Positions 15,778 through 23,313 of a stretch of DNA of 46,722 nt are shown here, piece after piece. Source of the DNA: an uncultured Clostridia bacterium (GTDB lineage: Bacteria > Bacillota > Clostridia > Oscillospirales > Acutalibacteraceae); contig CALGRR010000120.1 of assembly GCA_937880805.1 (NCBI GenBank), forward strand, positions 1 through 46,722. The letters run 5' to 3'. Every line of letters starts with the position of its first letter. Position 1 is the first letter of the stretch. Made by a program: the position numbers and the translations under genes. Below the pieces are notes generated by a model. The model saw only the letters and a program-made list of their open reading frames with translations. It ran no database searches and had not been told where the DNA came from.

Positions 15778-17075
15778 AATATATCCCTTGCCTTGTTTTT
15801 TCTGATAAAGATAACGGAAAGCGTTATGCCTGCAAGCAGAAGAGCTGCCGCAAGATAAGCCTCTGCATAGGCAACGGGTATAAGCTCGCTGAATGTGTTG
15901 AAGGTGTTGAACATAAAGGTTTTTTCGCCGTATTTAAAGGCATAGAAACCGAAAACGGCAACAACGGGAATTGATTTGATTATAAGCTGAATATAGTTTT
16001 TGCTTGTGTGGGAAAGAACAAATAAAAATAATGTTAAAGCCAGATTAAAGGCAATAACAAGACCGCCTGCCGCAAAAACATATTGCAAAACAGTGCCTCT
16101 GAACCAATAGTTATCATAATAACCGTTAAAGCCGTTAAGTCCGCAGCTATGGAACGCTTCGGGAATTTCAAGCAGAACGCTTATAATTCCGAATCCGCAA
16201 ATCGCAAAACAAACCGCCGCAGCAGCAATAAGCATTGAAACGAGCTGCTTTGAAAGGATTTTTCTGCCGCTTTTTGATGAATATTGCAGATATAAAATGC
16301 CTGTCATATTATCACGGGTAAGTATGGGAAGCAGAAAAACATAGATGCAGGCAAGGGTGCAGACGAACATATTGATTGAATAATTCTGAAGTATCCAGGT
16401 TACGTTATCATCAACCACATTATAATATTCATCGGTTTCAAAGAATTCCTTTAATCTTTTTTTGCCCGCTTCGCTCGTGGGATTGAAATCGCTTGTAAGC
16501 AGCATTTCCAGATTCTGCTGCTTTCTGTCAAAACAATGCTCCATCTGACCGTCAAAAGAAGAAAGCTTGCCAACCATCTGATTAAGCTCGTTTTCCGGAT
16601 TTCCGAAAAACTCCTTGTATGCGGCAATTTCATCGGCAGTGGGCGGCGTTGCGGCAAGCTCACGGGTCATCCCCATTCCCATCTCAAATTCTTCATCGCT
16701 CACCGTTTTATCCGCAAGCTGTTCCCTGACCCATTCGGGCTGATTAATTCTGGTGCTGAGCGAACCGTAAAGCACATCACGGTATTCCGCATAATTTTCA
16801 ACACCTATCCTTTTGAGCAAATCGCTTTGAGAAATGAGTCCGTTTATCTGCGATTCGGTTTTCTTAAAGTATTCTGCCTTGATTCTTTCAACATCATTTT
16901 TGTCAAGGCGGGTGCCGTATTCCTTAACTATATCGTATTCCCACGACTTCCCGGTTTCAAGGGGTGTCAGACCGTACATATCAAAGAAAACAAAGAGAAG
17001 AGCAAAAACAAGCAGCATAGGGAGAATATTTTTTAGGCTGAATATCTTTTTAAGTTCAGCAAAGATAACTTTCAT
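15774..17075 (-). CDS. ABC-2 type transporter permease (first of pair)
   Basis: 433 residues. N-terminal helix (about 17-33), a large extracytoplasmic loop (about 35-230) rich in charged residues, then about five membrane helices (from about 233 to 428) ending with a basic tail (IRKNKARDIL). It shares layout and short motifs (IFSLKNILPML; YSSKSGRK) with its neighbour permease, whose matching motif is YSTKEGRK, so the pair probably arose by duplication. ATG at 17073-17075 follows GGAGGGAG; the ATP-binding gene ends 2 bases upstream. Confidence 0.85.
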   Translation of the reverse strand: MKVIFAELKKIFSLKNILPMLLVFALLFVFFDMYGLTPLETGKSWEYDIVKEYGTRLDKNDVERIKAEYFKKTESQINGLISQSDLLKRIGVENYAEYRDVLYGSLSTRINQPEWVREQLADKTVSDEEFEMGMGMTRELAATPPTADEIAAYKEFFGNPENELNQMVGKLSSFDGQMEHCFDRKQQNLEMLLTSDFNPTSEAGKKRLKEFFETDEYYNVVDDNVTWILQNYSINMFVCTLACIYVFLLPILTRDNMTGILYLQYSSKSGRKILSKQLVSMLIAAAAVCFAICGFGIISVLLEIPEAFHSCGLNGFNGYYDNYWFRGTVLQYVFAAGGLVIAFNLALTLFLFVLSHTSKNYIQLIIKSIPVVAVFGFYAFKYGEKTFMFNTFNTFSELIPVAYAEAYLAAALLLAGITLSVIFIRKNKARDIL

Positions 17076-17077
17076 TT

Positions 17078-17926
17078 TTATACTCCCTCCCTATAAATAT
17101 AGAGAAAAACATCCTCAAGGTTAGGCGTTACGGGCACCGCACCCTCGGGCGGATTAAGACTCACAAATCGGTTTTGTATGCAGTTTGCATCCTGCCTTTC
17201 AGAAATGAAAAGGTCATTCTTTGAAAGCTTTATGCGGCTGTCCTGCTCATAAAGCTTGCCTTTAAGTGTTGAGCAGACCTCTTCAACCGTGCTGCTGCAA
17301 AGCAGCTTATGGTCCTTTATCATAACAACCTTTGTTGCAATGGTTTCAATATCCGAAACAATATGGGTTGAAAGAATAACCGTTCTGTTCTGTGCAAGTG
17401 ACGAGATAATGTTTCTGAATCGCACTCTCTCTTTTGGGTCAAGACCTGCTGTGGGCTCATCGAGAATAAGAATTTTGGGGTTATTGAGCATCGCCTGAGC
17501 AATACCCACTCTCTGAAGCATACCGCCAGAAAACTTTTTCATCTTTTTATCGGCATCGTTTTCAAGCCCCACAAGCTTTAAAAGCTTTGCAATTCTCTTT
17601 TCGGTTGTTGCTTTGTCAATGCCCTTGAGTGCGGCAAGATAGCGAAGATACTGCTTGGGTGTATAGTTTTTATAAAATCCGAATTGCTGCGGAAGAAAGC
17701 CGAGCACATCGCGGTATTTTTCATCGAGGCGGATAATATCCGTTCCGTCATAAAGTATTTCGCCGTTGGTCGGGAACAGAAGGGTTGCAAGCATTTTTAT
17801 GAGAGTTGTTTTACCCGCACCGTTGGGCGCAAGAAGAGCATAAACTCCGTTGCCGAATTCAAGGCTGATATTTTCGAGCGCGGTAAAATCACCGTATTTT
17901 TTTGTTACGTTTTTAACGGTAAGCAT
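17078..17926 (-). CDS. ABC transporter ATP-binding protein
   Basis: 282 residues from the ATG at 17924-17926, which has AAAGGAG nine bases upstream. Walker A is APNGAGKTTLIK (after GVYALL), the Q-loop is FLPQQFGFYKNYT, the signature FSGGMLQRVGIAQAM, Walker B LILDEPTAGLDP and the switch His is in LSTHIVSDIE. It is of the DRA/CcmA (drug exporter) type, with a C-terminal extension of about 75 residues. It powers the two downstream permeases. The start lies 14 bases inside the preceding membrane-protein gene, so both are co-translated. Confidence 0.93.
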   Translation of the reverse strand: MLTVKNVTKKYGDFTALENISLEFGNGVYALLAPNGAGKTTLIKMLATLLFPTNGEILYDGTDIIRLDEKYRDVLGFLPQQFGFYKNYTPKQYLRYLAALKGIDKATTEKRIAKLLKLVGLENDADKKMKKFSGGMLQRVGIAQAMLNNPKILILDEPTAGLDPKERVRFRNIISSLAQNRTVILSTHIVSDIETIATKVVMIKDHKLLCSSTVEEVCSTLKGKLYEQDSRIKLSKNDLFISERQDANCIQNRFVSLNPPEGAVPVTPNLEDVFLYIYREGV

Positions 17927-18638
17927 ATTTTCTTTCTCCTTTCTTAACGAGCAAATCGAGAGCGATAAAATAAAGCAATGCAAAAACAATGCAAAGAATC
18001 AGCGGAACCGCAGTTTCCGTGCCGTTGATAAGCTCCGCCCACTTCTGAAGATTAATTGAAGGAATAAGATTAACTATCACCCATATTACGGGCACCGCAT
18101 ATTCCGTAAATCTCCATCTGAAAATCAGAAGCGAGGCAGTCATTATAAGCGAATATAAGAAAAGCGAGCATAATGAAAAGAGCAGAATCCGGATAAATTT
18201 CGCTTCAAGAATTTCTGAAAGAGCAAACGAAGCGGGAATATCGCACAGGATGCTTATGATGCTGAAAGAAAGCATTCTGAATGAGGTTATGTGTGACGGC
18301 TTATATTTGCAGACGGCTTTCTGCTCGCTTGTGCCCGACATATAATCCTTCCACGCTGTGAGAAAATGTGCCGTAACAAAGAACAGCGGTGCCGTAAAAA
18401 TAACGGTGCTGCTTGCAAATCGGGGCTCCATAAGAGAAGAAATATAAAACGCTGCAAGAACGCAGATAAATGCAAGAAACATACAATCGCCCACACCGAA
18501 AAATATATTTCTTATGCCTATATTGCGATAAACATCGGATATTACCGTTAAAAGATTCTCTCTTTTTTCAATCCCCTGCGATTTTATATATGAAATTGAA
18601 TTCCTTTTTTCAGCCTCCGAAGGCATCGGTATATTCAT
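17913..18638 (-). CDS. Six-TM membrane protein of unknown function, candidate regulator of the ECF sigma factor
   Basis: 241 residues from ATG 18636-18638 with AAAGGAG seven bases upstream. A charged cytoplasmic N-terminus (about 1-45) precedes about six membrane helices (near 47-70, 77-95, 122-140, 148-175, 180-200, 210-232) and a basic end (KKGERKYAYR). No zinc-binding anti-sigma HxxxCxxC motif was seen. It overlaps the sigma gene by 29 bases and the ABC gene by 14, so it belongs tightly to both. By position it corresponds to the small proteins between sigY and the ABC genes in Bacillus, which modulate sigma activity; whether this one is an anti-sigma factor is inference. Confidence 0.8.
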   Translation of the reverse strand: MNIPMPSEAEKRNSISYIKSQGIEKRENLLTVISDVYRNIGIRNIFFGVGDCMFLAFICVLAAFYISSLMEPRFASSTVIFTAPLFFVTAHFLTAWKDYMSGTSEQKAVCKYKPSHITSFRMLSFSIISILCDIPASFALSEILEAKFIRILLFSLCSLFLYSLIMTASLLIFRWRFTEYAVPVIWVIVNLIPSINLQKWAELINGTETAVPLILCIVFALLYFIALDLLVKKGERKYAYR

Positions 18639-19173
18639 CTTCAAACTCCTTTCTTATTTTTTTAATCATTCTGTAATAGTTGGTTTTAACGGTTGATTCG
18701 GGTATTGAAACCGCAGAAGCAATTTCGGCAAATCCATATTCACCGAAAACACGGAGCCTGAAAATCTCCTGGCAGCCCGCATCAAACGAGTTTACATATT
18801 CTTCGATTTTTGAAATCAGCTCCGAATTCTCCATAGCCTGCTCAAAATCGGGTTCAACCGCCACCTCAAAGCTTTCGGTATCAATGCTCAGAAGCTCTCT
18901 GCTTTGGCGGCTCCGACGGTAATCAATTATCTTATTGGAGGCTATTCTGTAAAGCCAGGTGCGGAAGGACGCTTTTTTCTCATCATAAAGAGTGATGCTC
19001 CGCAGCATTGAAATAAAAATCTCCTGCGTTAAATCCATTGCAAGGTCTTTATCCTGCGTTTGTCTGTATGCATAAACATAGATTTCATCATAGTATTTTG
19101 AAATCAGCTTATCCGCTTCTTTGGATTTTTGCTTTCTTTTCAGCTTGTCAATCCATTTCTGCTCATTTTCCAC
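18610..19173 (-). CDS. ECF-type RNA polymerase sigma factor
   Basis: 187 residues from a GTG at 19171-19173. Region 2 is DLTQEIFISMLRSITLYDEK with FRTWLYRIASNKIIDYRRS; region 4 is CQEIFRLRVFGEYGFAEIAS with SIPESTVKTNYYRMIKKIR. It directs RNA polymerase to promoters of its regulon. The GTG has AAAGGCGG seven bases upstream; an ATG at 19191 has no ribosome site and lies at the probable transcription start. An ECF-type promoter (TGAAAC-17-CGTA) sits directly upstream, which indicates self-activation. It heads the operon with the six-TM protein and the ABC exporter. Confidence 0.92.
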   Translation of the reverse strand: MENEQKWIDKLKRKQKSKEADKLISKYYDEIYVYAYRQTQDKDLAMDLTQEIFISMLRSITLYDEKKASFRTWLYRIASNKIIDYRRSRQSRELLSIDTESFEVAVEPDFEQAMENSELISKIEEYVNSFDAGCQEIFRLRVFGEYGFAEIASAVSIPESTVKTNYYRMIKKIRKEFEDEYTDAFGG

Positions 19174-19198
19174 TCCGTCACCGCCTTTCATCAATATA

Positions 19199-19225
19199 TA
19201 CGAAAATTTTCACAAAACAGTTTCA
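19199..19225 (-). promoter_or_regulatory. ECF-type promoter of the sigma/ABC operon
   Basis: On the minus strand TGAAAC (19220-19225), 17 bases, then CGTA (19199-19202) followed by TATA. This matches the sigma-W-like ECF form TGAAAC-N16/17-CGTA and has no good sigma-A boxes. It ends about 25 bases before the GTG start, implying autoregulation. Confidence 0.65.
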
Positions 19226-19304
19226 AATTTTTTCAAAAATATATTATCACATTTTTTGAATTGTTAATTTTATTTTAATTTTGGCTTATTCGTCTTTTTT
19301 TCGA

Positions 19305-19333
19305 TTGACTATTTTTTTGAATTTTTGTATAAT
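19305..19333 (+). promoter_or_regulatory. Sigma-A promoter of the acyl-CoA synthetase gene
   Basis: TTGACT (19305-19310), 17-base spacer, TATAAT (19328-19333), about 72 bases before the ATG at 19406. The spacing and near-consensus boxes make this one of the strongest promoters here. Confidence 0.85.
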
Positions 19334-19405
19334 TTCCCCCGTTACAAAAACATTCATTTTAAAGTATACATATATAATTTTGCAAAATCAACATCGGAGG
19401 CTATT

Positions 19406-21010
19406 ATGGAAAACAAAGAATATCCGTATTATTCTGTTGCAGAGCCCGCAGACCTTAAAGAGCTTGTAGACTTCTGCTCTGCGGAATTTGCCGAAAAAAC
19501 AGCATTCCACTATATGGATAATGAAATTGAAGTTAAGAAAAGCTTTACACAGTTAAAAAAGGACATTGAGGCATACGGCACATATCTTTATTCGCTGGGC
19601 CTCAGGAATTCTCACATAGCTCTTATCGGCGATAACTGCTACGAATGGATTGTTGCATATTTTGCAACGGTTAACGGCGGCAATGTTGTTATTCCCATAG
19701 ATAAGCAGCTTCCCGTTGAGGATATTGAAAAGCTTCTCAAAAAAAGCGATGCCTCGGCAATTCTTTACACTCACGCCTATTCAAAGGTTAACGGCATTGA
19801 AGGCGTTGAGCATATTGCTCTTGACAGCTTCAGCGATGCAACCGCAAAGGGCAAGGCACTTATTGAGGCGGGCAACAGCGAATTTACGGATTATAAAATT
19901 GACAGCAAAAAAATGTGTGCGATTGTTTTCACCTCGGGCACAACCTCAGAGCCCAAAGGCGTTATGCTCAGCCAGCACAATCTTATGAGAGATGCGATAA
20001 TCAGCTCACAGAATCTTCTTGTTCCCGAAGGAACGGTCTGCATTCTTCCTCTTTATCACACCTTCGGATTTATGGCGGGCGTTCTTTGCCAGATGCTTAA
20101 AGGCTACCCCGTTTTTCTCAATAACAATCTACGCCGTGTAATTGACGATATAAAAATCGCTCGTCCCCGCCACGTTGCGGTTGTTCCGATGCTTCTTAAG
20201 GTTTTCTATAAGCAGATATGGGGCAATATCAGAAAAAGCGGAAAAGAAAAGATTTTCAAAACAATGATTAAGGTAAGCAACGCTCTTCTTAAGGTTAACA
20301 TTGACGTCAGAAGAAAGCTTTTCGGCAAGGTTATAGAGGCTTTCGGCGGCAGACTTGAAATGCTTATCACGGGCGGCTCTCCCATTGACGAAAAGCTTGT
20401 TCAGGGCTTTGAAGAAATCGGCATCAAAATAGTTAACGGCTACGGAATAACCGAGTGCTCCCCCATTGTTGCAACAATGAGAAACGAGCATTTTGCCCCC
20501 GCAAGCGTTGGTGCAATCCAGCCCGGACTTGAAGCAAGAGTTGTTGACGGAGAAATTCAGCTTAAGGGCGAAACGGTTTTTTCGGGCTACTATAAAGACC
20601 CCGAAGCAACCGCCGCCGCATTTGACGGCGAATGGTTCAAAACCGGCGACCTTGGCGAAATTGACAAAGACGGTCTTCTTTACATAACCGGCAGACTCAA
20701 AAACCTCATCATTCTTTCCAACGGCAAAAACGTTGCTCCCGAAGAGCTTGAAACAAAGCTTCTTGAAAATGTTGAAGAAATCAACGAGGTTGTGGTTTAT
20801 GCCGAAAACGACAGAATTGCCGCTGAAATCTATCCCAATGAAGAGGGCGAAAAAACAAAGAGCATAATCAAATCAAAGATTCTTGAGCTCAACAGAAATA
20901 TGCCTTCCTTCAAGCAAATTGCAATCACCAAATTCAGAAACACCGAATTCCCCAAAACAACTACCAAAAAGATAAAAAGAGATTATTCAAAGAATAAGAA
21001 CAGCAAGTAA
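19406..21010 (+). CDS. AMP-forming acyl-CoA synthetase
   Basis: 534 residues from ATG 19406 with CGGAGG five bases upstream. Adenylation-domain motifs: FTSGTTSEPKGVMLS (P-loop), NGYGITECSP, the A8 region WFKTGDLGEIDKDGLLYITG and the hinge RLKNLIILSNGKNVAPEELE; the catalytic Lys is near the end (FPKTTTKKIKRDY). The type is FadD/long-chain acyl-CoA or acyl-ACP synthetase, which activates fatty acids with ATP. It stands alone between its promoter and a terminator. Chain-length preference cannot be read. A longer frame to 19325 overlaps the promoter and is rejected. Confidence 0.9.
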   Translation: MENKEYPYYSVAEPADLKELVDFCSAEFAEKTAFHYMDNEIEVKKSFTQLKKDIEAYGTYLYSLGLRNSHIALIGDNCYEWIVAYFATVNGGNVVIPIDKQLPVEDIEKLLKKSDASAILYTHAYSKVNGIEGVEHIALDSFSDATAKGKALIEAGNSEFTDYKIDSKKMCAIVFTSGTTSEPKGVMLSQHNLMRDAIISSQNLLVPEGTVCILPLYHTFGFMAGVLCQMLKGYPVFLNNNLRRVIDDIKIARPRHVAVVPMLLKVFYKQIWGNIRKSGKEKIFKTMIKVSNALLKVNIDVRRKLFGKVIEAFGGRLEMLITGGSPIDEKLVQGFEEIGIKIVNGYGITECSPIVATMRNEHFAPASVGAIQPGLEARVVDGEIQLKGETVFSGYYKDPEATAAAFDGEWFKTGDLGEIDKDGLLYITGRLKNLIILSNGKNVAPEELETKLLENVEEINEVVVYAENDRIAAEIYPNEEGEKTKSIIKSKILELNRNMPSFKQIAITKFRNTEFPKTTTKKIKRDYSKNKNSK

Positions 21011-21049
21011 AAAACAACCCTTGAGATGCAAAATCTCAAGGGTTGTTCT
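21011..21049. terminator. Bidirectional intrinsic terminator
   Basis: A 15-base perfect stem AACAACCCTTGAGAT / ATCTCAAGGGTTGTT with a five-base loop between the convergent synthetase and esterase genes; A-run on the left, T-rich on the right. Confidence 0.9.
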
Positions 21050-21062
21050 GTTATTCAATACA

Positions 21063-22109
21063 TTATTTTATTCCAATCACCTGAAGCAGGGCATTTATCA
21101 GAAGCCTGAAGAAATCAAAAATGCCGTTAACCGCAATAAGGCTGTCGGTATTTGAATCGGGCTTTATGTTGCCCGTTCCCTCGCCTGCCGCACCGTCAAA
21201 ATCGGATGTATGTGAAGTAAGCCAAGAAATCATACCGTCGGGATATGTAAGATTTACCGTTTCGCCAACGCCGTTAACCGTTGACATATACGGATATGCT
21301 CCGTTTTCCGCAGAGAACAAATCGTGGTTTACGGCAAACCAGGCGTGATGGCTGCTGCCGCATTTTTTGCCGTCTTCATAGCAAACCTTTGTGAGGGTTG
21401 AAAATCTGCATTCCTCGGGAACACTTGAAATTGAAATTATTCTTTCCCAGGTGGGCGAAACGGCAAGATAATAGTTAACAAGCGGGTCTCTTGTGCTTGA
21501 AATGAGCCAGACGGGCATATCCGAAAGATATGAAGCCATTTCATCATCGGGTGACCAGGCAGGGCAAATCGGGAATGCCGCAGCAAACATTTCGGGGTAA
21601 GCAACCGACATTTTAAGAGTCATTTTGCCGCCCATTGAATAGCCGCCAACATAAATTCTGCTCAAATCGATATTATTTTTATTTTCCGCAATAAAATCAT
21701 CAATCGCTGCTCTTAAGGGTTCAATCATTTCATTGCTCCAATAAATTCCGTTTTCTTCTCTTGAACGTGCGGCAAGAATAAATGCTCCGCCCGCAGGCTT
21801 GAAGCGTGCCTGAAATTCATCACTTGACCAATAGGCAATATTGCTTTTCTTTACCTGCAAGCCCTCGGAGGCACCGTCGCCCATTCCGTGAAGCCACACA
21901 ACAAGCGGATATTTTGTGCTGTCATTTTCTTTTACGGGAGAATAATAGCGGTAATCAACCGAATATTTACCCGCAACGGGTCCTTCGCCTGCTTCAAACT
22001 GTGCTTTAAGAGCTTCAATATCGCCGTCAACCGACAATGCACCCGCACATAATGAGCAGGAAATCACACACATCACAGCAAGTAAAGCTGCCGCAAATCT
22101 TTTTAACAT
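21063..22109 (-). CDS. Secreted alpha/beta-hydrolase esterase
   Basis: 348 residues with a signal peptide (about 1-24, ending CAGALS). The alpha/beta hydrolase fold is shown by the oxyanion loop VVWLHGMGDG (70-79), nucleophile Ser158 in GGYSMGG, Asp208 in SSTRDPLV and a His at 254, 255 or 262 (SSHHAWFAVNHD). It resembles feruloyl-esterase or PHB-depolymerase-like carbohydrate esterases. It likely removes ester groups from polysaccharides outside the cell. The C-terminus is a hydrophobic amphipathic helix (GIFDFFRLLINALLQVIGIK, about 329-348) after a Gly/Ser/Asp linker, possibly for surface attachment. It lies 25 bases after tspO. Confidence 0.85.
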   Translation of the reverse strand: MLKRFAAALLAVMCVISCSLCAGALSVDGDIEALKAQFEAGEGPVAGKYSVDYRYYSPVKENDSTKYPLVVWLHGMGDGASEGLQVKKSNIAYWSSDEFQARFKPAGGAFILAARSREENGIYWSNEMIEPLRAAIDDFIAENKNNIDLSRIYVGGYSMGGKMTLKMSVAYPEMFAAAFPICPAWSPDDEMASYLSDMPVWLISSTRDPLVNYYLAVSPTWERIISISSVPEECRFSTLTKVCYEDGKKCGSSHHAWFAVNHDLFSAENGAYPYMSTVNGVGETVNLTYPDGMISWLTSHTSDFDGAAGEGTGNIKPDSNTDSLIAVNGIFDFFRLLINALLQVIGIK

Positions 22110-22134
22110 CTTCTTTTTTCTCTCCTTTATATTT

Positions 22135-22611
22135 TTATCCGTTTAATATATAAATTGCAAGATTTAAATATCCCGCAAAGGTTACCCATATAAGATATGG
22201 TATCTGCAGATATGCCGCAACGGGGCTGACCTTTCTGAAGCTGATAATCATTGCGATTATAACAATCCAGAGTGCAACAAGCCATATAAATGCAAACAAA
22301 TATGCTTCAAGATTAAAGAATATTATGCTCCAGAAGAAATTAAGAGCAAGATTTACCGCATAGATAATCAATGCATTTCTTGTTTCTTCGGGTTTGAAAT
22401 CCTTTCTGTTATAAACAAGTGCCGCACCGATTCCCATCAGCACATAGAGTATTGTCCACACAACGGGAAAAAGCCACGGCGGCGGTGCAAGTGCAGGCTG
22501 CTCAATTTTTGAATACAAATCCATATTGTTCATTGTAAGCAAAGCGGATATTCCGCCCACAGCCAATGCAATAACAACAGAAATAACATAGGGTCTGATT
22601 TTCTTCCACAC
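22135..22611 (-). CDS. tspO: TspO/MBR family membrane protein
   Basis: 158 residues, five membrane helices. The family signature PPPWLFPVVWTILYVLMGIG (about 43-62) is intact, followed by NLALNFFWSIIFF. TspO proteins bind porphyrins and related hydrophobic ligands in the membrane; the bacterial role is stress-related and unsettled. The GTG at 22609-22611 is chosen because GAGGTGAT lies four bases upstream; a GTG at 22620 is inside that ribosome site. The gene follows the acetyltransferase by about 34 bases and precedes the esterase. Confidence 0.9.
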   Translation of the reverse strand: MWKKIRPYVISVVIALAVGGISALLTMNNMDLYSKIEQPALAPPPWLFPVVWTILYVLMGIGAALVYNRKDFKPEETRNALIIYAVNLALNFFWSIIFFNLEAYLFAFIWLVALWIVIIAMIISFRKVSPVAAYLQIPYLIWVTFAGYLNLAIYILNG

Positions 22612-22645
22612 AATTATCACCTCGTGATAATACTATGCAAAAATA

Positions 22646-23263
22646 TCAGACAATATCATCCCAATTTATCTTTTTATCTCTGAAATAATACTCTCTGTCG
22701 TACTCACTGATTTCACGCATAACTCTGCAGGGATTGCCCACGGCAACAACATTTGCAGGAATATCCTTTGTTACAATGCTGCCCGCACCGATAACGGAAT
22801 TATCCCCTATTGTTACACCGGGAAGAACAATAACACCCGCCCCCAGCCAGCAGTTTCTGCCGATATGAACGGGCTGATTGAACTGATAAGCTTTTTCACG
22901 AAGCTCGGGCAGAATGGGATGACCCGCCGTTGCTATTGTCACATTGGGGCCTATCATTGTGTAATCTCCAACATAAATATGAGTGTCATCAACAAGGGTA
23001 AGATTGAAATTTGCATAAACACCGTTACCGAAATGAACGTGGTGTCCGCCCCAGTTTGAGCGAAGCGGCGGCTCGATATAGCAGTCATCACCGATTTCAG
23101 CAAACATTTCTTTAAGCATTTTTGCCCTTTTATCAAGCTCCGTGGGTCTTGTCAGGTTGAAATCATAAAGCTTGTCAAGGCACGCAAGCTGCTCGGTCAT
23201 TATCTCGTCACCGCTGGGGTAATAAATCTCACCCGTGTGAAGCTTTTCTTTCATTGTGGCCAT
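22646..23263 (-). CDS. Maltose O-acetyltransferase-like sugar acetyltransferase
   Basis: 205 residues from ATG 23261-23263 with AAAGGA six bases upstream. An N-terminal Maa helix region (KLHTGEIYYPSGDEIMTEQL) is followed by left-handed beta-helix hexapeptide repeats, with the catalytic-type His in TIATAGHP and the closing IVTKDIPANVVAVGNPCRV. It acetylates a sugar hydroxyl with acetyl-CoA (Maa/LacA/NodL group). It starts only 17 bases past a terminator hairpin, with no space for a promoter, so it is probably read by leakage from the mannosidase transcript. Confidence 0.93.
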   Translation of the reverse strand: MATMKEKLHTGEIYYPSGDEIMTEQLACLDKLYDFNLTRPTELDKRAKMLKEMFAEIGDDCYIEPPLRSNWGGHHVHFGNGVYANFNLTLVDDTHIYVGDYTMIGPNVTIATAGHPILPELREKAYQFNQPVHIGRNCWLGAGVIVLPGVTIGDNSVIGAGSIVTKDIPANVVAVGNPCRVMREISEYDREYYFRDKKINWDDIV

Positions 23264-23280
23264 AGTATATCCTTTCAAAA

Positions 23281-23306
23281 CAGCCCGAACGCTTTTGTCC
23301 GGGCTG
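23281..23306 (-). terminator. Intrinsic terminator (or attenuator) between GH38 and the acetyltransferase
   Basis: Minus strand stem CAGCCCG / CGGGCTG, extended by three bases with one mismatch, followed by TTTTG. The T-run abuts the ribosome site of the next gene, so partial readthrough is likely. Confidence 0.7.
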
Positions 23307-23313
23307 CTTCTTA

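Noticed and set aside
19325..19405. Upstream start of the acyl-CoA synthetase
   Set aside because: Starts just before the -10 box; ATG 19406 has CGGAGG at correct distance.
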